Assembly: GCA_944320975.1 (NCBI GenBank)
Contig: CALUJM010000006.1
Span: 54,995 to 118,994 of the forward strand
From: an uncultured Atopobiaceae bacterium
GTDB lineage: Bacteria; Actinomycetota; Coriobacteriia; Coriobacteriales; Atopobiaceae
DNA length: 64,000 nucleotides
Direction of reading: 5' to 3'
The translations under genes were made by a program, and so were the position numbers. Positions 49,170-57,718 of this stretch are shown here, in pieces; within the stretch, counting starts at the first letter, position 1; each line of letters starts with the position of its first letter. The notes beneath the pieces are model-generated. The model did not search any database, was not told the DNA's origin, and worked only from the letters and a program-made list of their open reading frames with translations.

Positions 49170-50171
49170 CTACGAGCCGGTGACGACGCGCTGCTCCTCC
49201 AGGACAGAGACCGAGACGCTCTGCACGCCCACGTCCTTCTCGTCCAGCGCGTCGCTGAGGCCACGCGCGTCGGGAACGTCGCCATGGCCGACGATGCGCA
49301 CGTAGACGTCCTCGCCATCGACCTCGAGCCCCTCCACGCGGTAGTCGGAGCCGTCGAGCCACGCCGCCGTGACGTCCTGGACCTGCCGCTCGCGCTGCGT
49401 CACGCTGAGCACGTCCATGCTCGTGGAGAAGAGCAGGCCCACCACCACGGCCATCGCCAGCGCCACCAGCGCGTACCAGATCTGGCGCGCCTGGGCCCCC
49501 ACCTCTGAGAGGCGCCGTGCACCGAGCCCCATGAGCAGGTAGACGAGGCCGCCCATGACCTGAATGGCCAGGAAGTTGGTGAAGAAGAGCGTGAACGCGC
49601 CCACCGCCGCGCTCGGCACGCCCTCGTAGATGCCCGCGCCCACCACGCACAGCGGCGGCACGATCGAGGCCGAGATGGCAACGCCCGGCACCGCGTCGGG
49701 GATGTCGGCACGCATCGAGGCGAGCGCCGCCATGAAGCCCGCCGCCAGCGCGATGATCAGGTCGACCAGGCGCGGCGAGACGCGGCAGAGCACCTGCGAG
49801 TTGGTCTCCATGTCCGCGGCCACGGGGATGAGGGCCGTCACGCAGGCCGACGCCACGACCACGAGCGCCATGCCAAACACCACGAGCGCGAGCGTGCGCA
49901 GGGCCTGGCGCGGCCGACCCATGGCGGTGGCGAGCGCCGTCCCCAGCATGGGCGACATCAGCGGCGCGATGAGCATGGCGCCGATGATCGTCGTGGCGGA
50001 GTCACTGGCGATGCCGGCGGTCGCCACGACCGTGGCCGCGAGCAGCCGCATGAAGAAGCTCGAGTACTGGCGCAGCGGGTCGTCAGCGAGCATGAGCGTC
50101 GAGCGCTCGGCGCCGAGAAGGACCTTGCGGTCGAGCTCGCCGCCCAGCAGCAGCTTTGAGATGGCGTTCAT
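49170..50171 (-). CDS. DUF389 membrane protein
   Basis: A 333-residue membrane protein of the DUF389 family (uncharacterised, TIGR00341/00271-like). DSATTIIGAMLIAPLMSPML and PDAVPGVAISASIVPPLCV are the conserved blocks; about six helices are followed by a soluble C-terminal domain with an ELVEVDGEDVYV-like strand. Function unknown. ATG after GAAAGGGGCGCG. Divergent from the ABC importer genes. Confidence 0.92.
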   Translation of the reverse strand: MNAISKLLLGGELDRKVLLGAERSTLMLADDPLRQYSSFFMRLLAATVVATAGIASDSATTIIGAMLIAPLMSPMLGTALATAMGRPRQALRTLALVVFGMALVVVASACVTALIPVAADMETNSQVLCRVSPRLVDLIIALAAGFMAALASMRADIPDAVPGVAISASIVPPLCVVGAGIYEGVPSAAVGAFTLFFTNFLAIQVMGGLVYLLMGLGARRLSEVGAQARQIWYALVALAMAVVVGLLFSTSMDVLSVTQRERQVQDVTAAWLDGSDYRVEGLEVDGEDVYVRIVGHGDVPDARGLSDALDEKDVGVQSVSVSVLEEQRVVTGS

Positions 50172-50204
50172 CGCGCCCCTTTCAACGGAAGTCAACGCCG
50201 TCAA

Positions 50205-50243
50205 TGATACGGCCTCGCGGCGTGACGGCCGGCGGGCGTATCA
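50205..50243. promoter_or_regulatory. Dyad TGATACG...CGTATCA between divergent genes
   Basis: TGATACG (50205-50211) and CGTATCA (50237-50243) flank 25 GC-rich bases, 33-71 bases before the ABC importer operon. It may be a regulator site or hold promoter elements for both directions. Confidence 0.4.
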
Positions 50244-50275
50244 TGGGAGCAGCATCTCGTTGAATTGGAGTCCCC

Positions 50276-51436
50276 GTGAGCACGTCTGTCTCTCGCCGGT
50301 CCGCCGTCGGGCTCGGCCTTCTCGCGCCCCTGACCCTGGCCGGCTGCTCCGGCCGGCACGCGGCGACGGGCGAGAAGGACGCCGGCTCGCAGGGCCTCTC
50401 GGCGCTCGGCGACGCCACGTCCGTGCCGCTCGCGCACGCCACGCAGTTCACGCTCGACGCCTACGAGGGCGGGTACCGGCTCGCAAGCCTCGCCAGCGGG
50501 GACCGCTTCCTCATCGTGCCCGAGGGCGCCGACGCGCCGGAGGGCCTTCCGGCCGACGTCGCCGTGGTGCGCCGGCCGCTCGAGAGCGTCTACCTGGTCT
50601 CGACCGGCATGATCTGCCTCGTCGACGCCATCGGGGCGCTCGACGCGGTGGGCGTCTCGTCCGTTCGCGCCGAGGACTCCCCCGTCAAAGGGTTCGCGGA
50701 GCGCCTGGAGAGCGGCGAGATTGCCTACGGCGGCATCTACCGCGCCCCGGACTACGAGCTCATCGCCTCCGCGGGCTGCCCGCTCGCGATCGAGAACACC
50801 AACATCGACCACGTGCCCGAGGTCCGCACCAAGCTCGAGGAGCTCGGCGTGACCGTGCTCATGGAGCAGTCCAGCCGCGAGGAGGGCATGCTGGGACGAC
50901 TGGAGTGGATCCGCCTCATGGGCGCGCTCTTTGGCCGCGAGGACGAGGCCGCGGCGGTCTTTGACGAGGTCGCGGCCGGCGTGGAGGCGGCTTCGCAAGA
51001 GGGGCCGCTCGACAGGACCGTCGCGTTCTTCTACGTCAACGAGGACGGCGCCGCCGTGACGCGCCGCTCGGGCGACTACCTCTGCCAGATGATCGAGGCC
51101 GCGGGCGGCACGTACGTGAGCTTTGACGCCGCGGGCGCAGCGGACTCCTCCCCCACCACCGTCACCGTGGAGATGGAGCGCTTCTACGCCGACGCGCGCG
51201 ACGCGGACGTCATCATCTACAACGCCACGGTCGACGAGGGCGTCGCGTCCGTCGCGGAGCTGGTGCAGAAAAACTCGCTGCTCGCGGACTTCCGTGCCGT
51301 GCGCGAGGGCAACGTCTGGACCTGTGACTCCACCATGTACCAGCAGATGACCAGCATGGCGGACATCATCTTCGACCTGCGCGCGGCCATCTCCGGCTCC
51401 GGGGAGCCCACCACCTTCGTCTGGAAGCTGGCCTAG
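50276..51436 (+). CDS. ABC importer substrate-binding lipoprotein (iron/heme/corrinoid type)
   Basis: A 386-residue lipoprotein (LLAPLTLAGCSG lipobox) with the two-lobe PeripBP_2 (FepB/BtuF-like) fold: AIGALDAVGVSSVRAEDSP, NIDHVPEVRTKLEELGVTVLME and GGTYVSFDAAGAAD are recognisable. It captures a siderophore, heme or corrinoid outside the membrane for the permease at 51438. GTG start after TTGGAGTCCCC. First gene of a three-gene operon. Confidence 0.92.
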   Translation: MSTSVSRRSAVGLGLLAPLTLAGCSGRHAATGEKDAGSQGLSALGDATSVPLAHATQFTLDAYEGGYRLASLASGDRFLIVPEGADAPEGLPADVAVVRRPLESVYLVSTGMICLVDAIGALDAVGVSSVRAEDSPVKGFAERLESGEIAYGGIYRAPDYELIASAGCPLAIENTNIDHVPEVRTKLEELGVTVLMEQSSREEGMLGRLEWIRLMGALFGREDEAAAVFDEVAAGVEAASQEGPLDRTVAFFYVNEDGAAVTRRSGDYLCQMIEAAGGTYVSFDAAGAADSSPTTVTVEMERFYADARDADVIIYNATVDEGVASVAELVQKNSLLADFRAVREGNVWTCDSTMYQQMTSMADIIFDLRAAISGSGEPTTFVWKLA

Positions 51437-51437
51437 C

Positions 51438-52487
51438 GTGGGCGGCGCGGCGCGCGGGAAGACGCGGGCGGGCGAGAAGGGCGGGGCGTCGCGGGCGCTT
51501 GCCTTCGACCTCGTCGTCCTTCTCGGCCTGGCGGCGCTCTTCGTTGCCAACCTCTGCCTGGGCAGCGTGGAGACCACGCCTGCCGAGGTGCTGCGCATCA
51601 TTGCGGCCGGTCCCGGCGACACCTCCACCGCGGCGCAGGTCATCTGGCAGATCCGCCTGCCCCGCGCCATCGAGGCGGTGCTGCTAGGCGGGGCGCTCTC
51701 GCTCTCGGGCTTCCTGCTGCAGACCTTCTTCGCCAACCCCATCGCCGACCCCTTCGTGCTGGGCATCTCGTCGGGCGCCAAGCTCGTGGTTGCCGTGGTG
51801 ATGATCGTGGTGCTGGGCGCGGGGCAGGTCATGAGCCCGGCGGCGTCGGTGGGCGCGGCGTTTGCGGGGTCGCTTCTCACCATGGGCTTTGTGCTGCTCA
51901 TCTCGCGGCGGGTGCGCACGCAGAGCATGCTCATCGTGGCCGGCGTGATGGTGGGCTACATCTGCTCGGCCGCGACCAACTTCCTCGTGGCCTTTGCCGA
52001 CGACCAGTCCATCGTGAACCTGGACAACTGGTCGCGCGGCAGCTTCTCCGGCGCCACGTGGCCTGACGTCGCCTTCATTGCCGTGTGCGTGCTCGCCATG
52101 GGCGCGGCGGTCTTCGCGCTCTCCAAGCCGCTCGGCGCCTACCAGCTCGGCGAGCCCTACGCGCAGAGCGTGGGCGTCAACGTGAGCGGCCTGCGCCTGC
52201 TCATCGTCGCGGTGTCGAGCCTGCTCTCGGCCTGCGTCGCGGCGTTTGCCGGACCGGTCTCGTTCGTGGGCATCGCCGCGCCGCACCTGGCCAAGCGGGG
52301 CGTGAGGTCGTCTCGACCGCTCTACGTGACGCCGGCGTGCCTGCTCACAGGCGCGACCTTCTGCTGCGGATGCGACCTCGTGGCGCGCACGCTCTTCTCG
52401 CCGGTCGAGCTCTCCGTGAGCGCCGTCACCGCCGTCTTTGGCGCGCCGATCGTCATCGCCCTCATGCTCCGCGGGAGGTCCCGATGA
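51438..52487 (+). CDS. FecCD-family ABC permease
   Basis: A 349-residue membrane permease with ten helices. IRLPRAIEAVLLGGALSLSG, NPIADPFVLGISSGA and GPVSFVGIAAPHLAKRGV are FecCD signatures; the usual GLIVPHIVR is seen as GIAAPHLAK. GTG start two bases after the binding-protein stop. It overlaps the ATPase gene by four bases (ATGA). Confidence 0.94.
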   Translation: MGGAARGKTRAGEKGGASRALAFDLVVLLGLAALFVANLCLGSVETTPAEVLRIIAAGPGDTSTAAQVIWQIRLPRAIEAVLLGGALSLSGFLLQTFFANPIADPFVLGISSGAKLVVAVVMIVVLGAGQVMSPAASVGAAFAGSLLTMGFVLLISRRVRTQSMLIVAGVMVGYICSAATNFLVAFADDQSIVNLDNWSRGSFSGATWPDVAFIAVCVLAMGAAVFALSKPLGAYQLGEPYAQSVGVNVSGLRLLIVAVSSLLSACVAAFAGPVSFVGIAAPHLAKRGVRSSRPLYVTPACLLTGATFCCGCDLVARTLFSPVELSVSAVTAVFGAPIVIALMLRGRSR

Positions 52488-53746
52488 CTGCCCATTGGGG
52501 ACGTGCTTTTTCGTGCAGACGCTTTGGGACAGGTTTGTCACTGGACGATGCTGAGAGAGGCCAAAACCTGTCCCAAAGCGTCTGCACGAAAAAGCACGTC
52601 CCCAATGGGCAGAGCGCGCTGGAGCTGCGGGGGCTGGCGGTGGGGCACGGGCAGCGGGCGCTCGTGCGCGACGTCTGCCTGGCAGTGCGACCAGGGCAGG
52701 TCGTGGCGCTCATCGGCCCCAACGGCTCCGGCAAGACCACGATTCTGCGCACCGTGGCGGGCCAGCTGCGCGCGCTCGGCGGCGTCGTGGAGCTCTTCGA
52801 CCGCCCGCTCGGAGAGGTCCCGCCCACGGAGCGCGCGCAGGAGATGGCGGTCATGCTCACGGGCCGGCCGAGCACGGAGCTGCTCACCTGCCGCGACGTC
52901 GTCGAGGCGGGGCGCTACCCGTTCACCGGGCGGCTCGGGGTGCTGGGCGAGAAGGACCACGAGGCCGTCCGCGCCGCGCTGGAGGCCACGGGCGCCGCCG
53001 ACCTCGCCGAGCGCGACTTCTCCCACATCAGCGACGGCCAGCGGCAGCGCGTCCTTCTCGCCCGCGCGCTCTGCCAGGAGCCGCGCGTGCTGCTGCTCGA
53101 CGAGCCCACGTCGTACCTGGACGTGCGCTCGCAGCTGGAGATGCTGCAGCTCCTGCGGCGCGAGGCCCGCGAGCGCGGCATCGCCGTCGTGGCGTCGCTG
53201 CACGAGATCGACCTCGCGCAGAAGGCGGCCGACCACGTGATCTGCATTCGCGACGGACGCGTCACCTTCCAGGGCGCGCCGGAGGAGGTCTTCACCGCCG
53301 AGCGCATGGCCGAGCTCTACGGCCTTGAGCCCGGGGCGTACGACCCCGCGTTCGGCAGCGTCGAGCTCGCGCGGCCGGAGGGCGAGCCGGAGGTCTTCGT
53401 GATCGCCGGCGGTGGGACGGGTACGGCGTGCTTCCGGAAGCTCGCGCGTGACGGCGTGCCGTTTGCGACCGGCGTGCTGCACGAGCACGACGCCGACGGG
53501 CTGCTCGCGCGCAGCCTTGCCGCACGCGCGGTCTACGAGCGCGACTTCGAGCCCGTGAGCGAGCGCGCCGTCGCGGAGGCGTGCGAGGTCCTTCTCGGCT
53601 GCAGGCGGGTCATCTGTTGCGTGGGCGGCTTCGGCACGATGAACGCGCGCAACGCCGAGCTCCTCGACGCCGCCCGCGGCGCCGGCCTGCCGGTGGCGCG
53701 CTCGCGACCGAACCCTCGCGATGACTTCGGCAAACCTCACAGGTAG
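52484..53746 (+). CDS. ABC ATPase with a palindrome-derived N-terminus and an extra C-terminal domain
   Basis: A 420-residue ATPase of the FecE/BtuD type. After M-T-A, about 39 residues are encoded by the palindrome at 52491, in frame; the ABC domain then starts ALELRGLAVGHG, with Walker A GPNGSGKT (78-85), ISDGQRQR signature and LLLDEPTSYLD. The last 125 residues (EVFVIAGGGTGTACFRKLAR, CCVGGFGTMN) form a Rossmann-like domain not found in typical FecE. ATG overlaps the permease stop. Its own stop is in the hairpin at 53730. Confidence 0.92.
   Translation: MTAHWGRAFSCRRFGTGLSLDDAERGQNLSQSVCTKKHVPNGQSALELRGLAVGHGQRALVRDVCLAVRPGQVVALIGPNGSGKTTILRTVAGQLRALGGVVELFDRPLGEVPPTERAQEMAVMLTGRPSTELLTCRDVVEAGRYPFTGRLGVLGEKDHEAVRAALEATGAADLAERDFSHISDGQRQRVLLARALCQEPRVLLLDEPTSYLDVRSQLEMLQLLRREARERGIAVVASLHEIDLAQKAADHVICIRDGRVTFQGAPEEVFTAERMAELYGLEPGAYDPAFGSVELARPEGEPEVFVIAGGGTGTACFRKLARDGVPFATGVLHEHDADGLLARSLAARAVYERDFEPVSERAVAEACEVLLGCRRVICCVGGFGTMNARNAELLDAARGAGLPVARSRPNPRDDFGKPHR
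52491..52609. repeat. 119-bp palindrome inside the ABC ATPase gene
   Basis: CCCATTGGGGACGTGCTTTT and complement with middle CTTTGGGACAGG and CCTGTCCCAAAG; arms about 40 bases, loop about 35. Same family as 26884 and 28979. It begins seven bases after the ATG and keeps the frame open. Confidence 0.95.
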
Positions 53747-53830
53747 TGGTCCGTACCACCAATCTTAGATTAATTCTTAAAGGTTTAAAGCGATATAATT
53801 TTTTTGAGTGAGACTACCTGTGAGGTTTGC
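53730..53830. repeat. Hairpin with AT-rich loop carrying a promoter-like TATAAT
   Basis: Perfect 18-base arms (53730-53747, GCAAACCTCACAGGTAGT; 53813-53830) enclose 65 bases that are very AT-rich for this genome and include TATAAT at 53794. The TAG of the ABC ATPase lies in the left arm; the right arm is 26 bases from the end of the convergent CHAD gene. Confidence 0.9.
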
Positions 53831-53855
53831 GGGACGCCAGAGCACGGCGCGCCCC

Positions 53856-54656
53856 TCAGACGTGGCAGAACTCGTCCACGAGCGCCTGGTTCTGGGCGAG
53901 AAGAACCTCGAGGGCCCGGCGCGCCTCGGCAGAGAGCCCCGCGGTCGGGAACTCGCCCGCCATCGTGACGTTGACGCGGGCGTCGCAGATGTCGCCGAGC
54001 TCGTCCTGGACGTCCTTCATGCGCGCGCCCTCGGCGGCAGCGCCCGGTCCCAGCAGGTCCGCGAAGCTCTCGCCCACGTAGCGGACGCGCTTGGCCCGCT
54101 TGCGCAGGGTGTGCACCGCGTCGGCGTCAGCGCGGTCGACGGTCGCGTACCCCTCGTCCACCACGCACACGAGCTCGTCGAAGCTCGCCCGCACGTCGTC
54201 GAGCGTCACGCCGTCCTCGCGCGCGCGGTCCTTCCACGGCAGCTTGCCCAGGCCCTTGCGCACGCGGCGCAGCGCCTGGCGCGTGTGCCTCCCGCGCATG
54301 ACGTCGATCACGTGGTTGCGCTCGAGCTCGCGCAGCTCGGAGATCTTATCGGCCAGCTCGCCGCAGGGCACGTCGAGCGCGCGGACCTGGCGCAGCAGCA
54401 CGTCGTACTCGCGCAGGCGCGAGGTCTCCACCACCACGGAGCGCAGCTCGTCCTGAAGCAGGCGGTGACGCCGGCGCTTCAGGAACGGCGAGACAAAGAC
54501 CAGCAGGCTCCGCAGCGTGCGGATGGAGATCCGGAAGCGATGGATGGTCTCGACGTCGTCGGGGTCGGCGAGAAACGCCTTGAGGCGGCGCTCCACGGTA
54601 TCGTCCCACTCCCGCAGAACGCGGGCGAGCTCCCTGCGAACGTCCCGCTGCGCCAT
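53856..54656 (-). CDS. CHAD-domain protein
   Basis: A 266-residue all-helical protein with repeated conserved histidines and arginines (VETIHRFRISIRTLRSLL, VMRGRHTRQALRRVRKGLG, VHTLRKRAKRVRYVGE). CHAD domains bind polyphosphate granules through basic residues. No polyphosphate kinase adjoins it. ATG after GAAGGGACGGCAG. Single gene. Confidence 0.92.
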   Translation of the reverse strand: MAQRDVRRELARVLREWDDTVERRLKAFLADPDDVETIHRFRISIRTLRSLLVFVSPFLKRRRHRLLQDELRSVVVETSRLREYDVLLRQVRALDVPCGELADKISELRELERNHVIDVMRGRHTRQALRRVRKGLGKLPWKDRAREDGVTLDDVRASFDELVCVVDEGYATVDRADADAVHTLRKRAKRVRYVGESFADLLGPGAAAEGARMKDVQDELGDICDARVNVTMAGEFPTAGLSAEARRALEVLLAQNQALVDEFCHV

Positions 54657-54736
54657 GTCTGCCGTCCCTTCGTCCGCCGACGGTTGTCACTATCACTATA
54701 CCGCGCGGGCGCCGCAGCAGGCAGGCGCAGCATCCT

Positions 54737-54833
54737 CCCAGGTGCCGGATTTCCGGCATATGCGTGAATTGGTGCCAAAAACCGGCCATCTGCGTGTCTC
54801 CCGTACGCAGATGGCCGGATTTAGGCACCTGGG
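54737..54833. repeat. 97-bp palindrome CCCAGGTGCCGGATTT family
   Basis: Outer CCCAGGTGCC and GGCACCTGGG with inner GGCCATCTGCGT and its complement. Related to the element at 60726 (shared GGTGCC, ATTTCCG, CATATGCGT). Lies between the lipase gene end and the CHAD start. Confidence 0.9.
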
Positions 54834-54852
54834 CAAACGCCGCGCGGGCGCC

Positions 54853-56169
54853 TCAGAGTCCCTGGAGCGACTGCATCCAGGCGATATACACGCTCGGGTA
54901 GTGGCCGTAGAGCACCTGCATCGGGTTCACGTCGGCGAGAAGGTCGTGCACGAGCGACACCACGCCTCCCGCGCTCGAGAGGTCGTCTGCCGTGGGAATC
55001 TCGCGCGCGAGGTCCTCGACGAGCTTGTCCACGTGCTCGCGGTCCTCGGGCACATACGGGCACGCCACGCCCGTGTTTGCCTCGAAGACCTCGCACATCG
55101 CCTCGTACTTCTCGTCAAATCCCTCGTCGCCGTAGCCGGGCAGCCACAGGTCGTGCCCGTAGCGCGTATAGCCCCACGAGGCAAGCGGCAGGCGCGGCAC
55201 CATGTCGCTCGGGTTCAGGATGTTGAAGATGTTGTCGTAGAGTGCGTCGCCCGTGTTGTCCACGGTGGTGAGCTCGGGCGTGGCAAAGGTGTAGCAGTAG
55301 ATGCTCTCCAGTGGCGCCAGCACGCGCAGGCCCAGCGTCATGTCGTCGGCGTAGGAGGCGGCGAGGTTTGCCGTCGCCGCGCCGCGCGAGTGGCCGGTAA
55401 AGAGCAGCGCCATGTCATCGGTGCCGCCATCGCCCGCCTCGCGCGTGATGCGCTCCGCGAGGTCGTACACGATCTCGTTGGCGGCGCGCATGAAGCCCTC
55501 GTGGTCGATCGCGTCCATCTCATAGTCAGCCGCGTCGCCCATGTTGAGGTCGCTCAGCCACTCCGAGCCGTAGCTGCCGCGCACGGACACCAGGTAGAGG
55601 GTCTTCTCGCGCCCGTCGTCCGCCGTCACGCGCTTGGTCGCCACTGAGTAGGCCACCACATCGTCCGTGCCGGCGAGAAAGTCCACCACCTCGTCGAAGA
55701 TCTCGCTGCGGTACTGGTAGGACGCCGTGGAGATGTCCTCGAAGCCCAGCTCGGCCAGGGCCTCCTCCATGTAGGCGGGCGAGTCGGAGCCCTTCTGGTA
55801 GTAGCCGGACTCGGAGTTGGCCACAGCGGAGAGCACCGCGCAGGTGGTGGCGAGCTCGTGGTTGTACTCGGTGGGGTCGGCAAAGAACCAGTTATCGTCC
55901 CAGGCGACCTCGGTCGAGATGGTCTCGGCGCCCGTGGCCATGCTCGTGAAGTCGATCTGCGCGGTGAAGGAGCCCGTGCGGCCCGTGGAGCCCTCGAGCT
56001 CCTTCGGCGCGCTCGGGGCAGAGACGGCCCCCAGGCCCAGGCGCTCCTGCTCCTGGCGGTGATGGACGGCCACGGCCAGCGCCACGCCCGCCGCCACCAC
56101 GATCGCCAGCAGGGCGACAAGAACGCGCAGCCCCCAGCGGGGACGCTTCTTTCCAGCCTCGTCCGTCAC
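54853..56169 (-). CDS. Secreted or membrane-anchored lipase-like hydrolase
   Basis: A 438-residue protein with one N-terminal membrane helix (LRVLVALLAIVVAAGVALAVAV) and an alpha/beta hydrolase domain of the class 3 lipase type: nucleophile S261 in LLFTGHSRGAATANL, FATPELTT, and DMVPRLPLASWGYTRYGHD near the catalytic acid and histidine. It likely acts outside the membrane on lipids or esters. GTG start overlaps the preceding gene by four bases (GTGA). Confidence 0.88.
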   Translation of the reverse strand: MTDEAGKKRPRWGLRVLVALLAIVVAAGVALAVAVHHRQEQERLGLGAVSAPSAPKELEGSTGRTGSFTAQIDFTSMATGAETISTEVAWDDNWFFADPTEYNHELATTCAVLSAVANSESGYYQKGSDSPAYMEEALAELGFEDISTASYQYRSEIFDEVVDFLAGTDDVVAYSVATKRVTADDGREKTLYLVSVRGSYGSEWLSDLNMGDAADYEMDAIDHEGFMRAANEIVYDLAERITREAGDGGTDDMALLFTGHSRGAATANLAASYADDMTLGLRVLAPLESIYCYTFATPELTTVDNTGDALYDNIFNILNPSDMVPRLPLASWGYTRYGHDLWLPGYGDEGFDEKYEAMCEVFEANTGVACPYVPEDREHVDKLVEDLAREIPTADDLSSAGGVVSLVHDLLADVNPMQVLYGHYPSVYIAWMQSLQGL

Positions 56170-57515
56170 GCGGCATCATCCTCGAACGTGGCGTCGGCGG
56201 CCTGCTCGAGAGCCTCCTCGCCGGCCTCGACGTTGGCCGCACGTGCCGCGCCGTCCACACGCGCGGAGTCGTCCGGCGTGATGGTCATGGACTCAAAACG
56301 GTGCGCCATGTAGTCGTTGTCGTAGTGCTCGGCGTAGAACTGCTCGACCGGCGTGGTCTGCGGGATGCCGGAGAGGCGCTCGAACCAGCAGTCCAGCGCC
56401 TCGAGCGTCATGACACCGTTCACGAGCATGAGGACGGCGCAGATCGTGGTGAAGGAGTAGCGGATCTTCCACGGGATGAGGTTGATGAGCTTGAGCATCC
56501 ACGGCAGGCAGAGCTTGATCCACACGAAGCCGAGGGCGCCCCACATGCACATGAACAGCGCGCTCGTGCGCCCGCCAAAGATGACCGCGATCGGGTCCGG
56601 GAAGAGCCCGAAGATCGTGGAGCCCGAGTAGTCCCAGGCCACGGCGCCAAAGCCCATCTCCATGAACCACGCCGTCGCCGCCTCGAAGAGGCCGCCGATC
56701 ACGGCGGAGACCACGAAGATGATCACCGGGTTGGCCTTGTAGAAGCGGTTGAGCGCCACGGTCATGAGGACGGCGCCAAAGCCATAGATCGGCGAGAAGG
56801 GGCCAAAGAGCAGGCCCGCGCGGTCCTGGATCTCGCCGGGGACCACCACGGCGAAGTGATAGACGGTCTCGATGATCAGCCCCAGGAAGCAGCAGATCAC
56901 AAAGACCCAGAACAGATTGAAGAAGTTGAGCTCGATGTAGCCCTTGCCCTCGAGGTCGCGTCCGAGCATGCCCTCCTCGGCCGCCTCGCGGTCCACCATG
57001 TCCTGCACGCGCTTCTTGAACGCGCGCTCCTTGCGCAGCGACGGGTCCACTGTGACGGAGATCGCCACGAGGATGAGCAGCTGGATCACGTCGGAGATGA
57101 GCGTGGTGTCGATGCCCTGCAGCATGATCTTCAGCAGGATCTGGACCACGGAGGTGCCGATGAGCACGTGCGACCACCGGACGGCGTTGCGCCGCTGGCT
57201 CTTGCGCAGCGAGTGCCCAAAGACGAGAAGAGCCACGGCGTTGCCGATGGTGACCAGATAGTCGATGACGAGAAGGACCACGGGCAGCGTGGGGTCGGTG
57301 CCCACGATGATCATCGACGGGTCCGTCTGGAGCGCCCACGTCATCATCGCCGCGAACACGATGACCGCGAACACGGTGAACACGCCGAGAACCGTGCAGA
57401 GCACGCCGTAGAGCCTCATCACCAGCGGAATCTTGGCGGACGGGGCGGCCGCGAGGTGCGTCGGCGCGCCCTTCTCGGCATCGCTGGAGGACTGGGGCTG
57501 CGTCTCTGGGGTCAT
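56166..57515 (-). CDS. CmpB-family membrane protein (putative ABC transporter type IV)
   Basis: A 449-residue membrane protein. The N-terminal half has four helices and no recognised domain; the second half carries the CmpB pattern FFNLFWVFVICCFLGLIIET and GLLFGPFSPIYGFGAVLMT and ends in a long acidic tail. No ATPase gene adjoins it. ATG at 57515 follows AAGGAGCTCGT. First gene of an operon with the lipase-like gene. Confidence 0.88.
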   Translation of the reverse strand: MTPETQPQSSSDAEKGAPTHLAAAPSAKIPLVMRLYGVLCTVLGVFTVFAVIVFAAMMTWALQTDPSMIIVGTDPTLPVVLLVIDYLVTIGNAVALLVFGHSLRKSQRRNAVRWSHVLIGTSVVQILLKIMLQGIDTTLISDVIQLLILVAISVTVDPSLRKERAFKKRVQDMVDREAAEEGMLGRDLEGKGYIELNFFNLFWVFVICCFLGLIIETVYHFAVVVPGEIQDRAGLLFGPFSPIYGFGAVLMTVALNRFYKANPVIIFVVSAVIGGLFEAATAWFMEMGFGAVAWDYSGSTIFGLFPDPIAVIFGGRTSALFMCMWGALGFVWIKLCLPWMLKLINLIPWKIRYSFTTICAVLMLVNGVMTLEALDCWFERLSGIPQTTPVEQFYAEHYDNDYMAHRFESMTITPDDSARVDGAARAANVEAGEEALEQAADATFEDDAA

Positions 57516-57718
57516 ACGAGCTCCTTGAAACTTCGCTGAAAGATAGGCATACAGATTGAGACGATACCTGAAATCGGAGGGACTCTCGCATCTCATTTGC
57601 TGCCCGTTTTTTAAAATCAAGCTCCAGTTGATAATGAGGCGCGCGTTCTTGTCACTCATCGACGCTTCCCCGGCCTGGCTAGACTAGAGGCATCACTCGG
57701 CTTCCAACGGAGGAAGGC

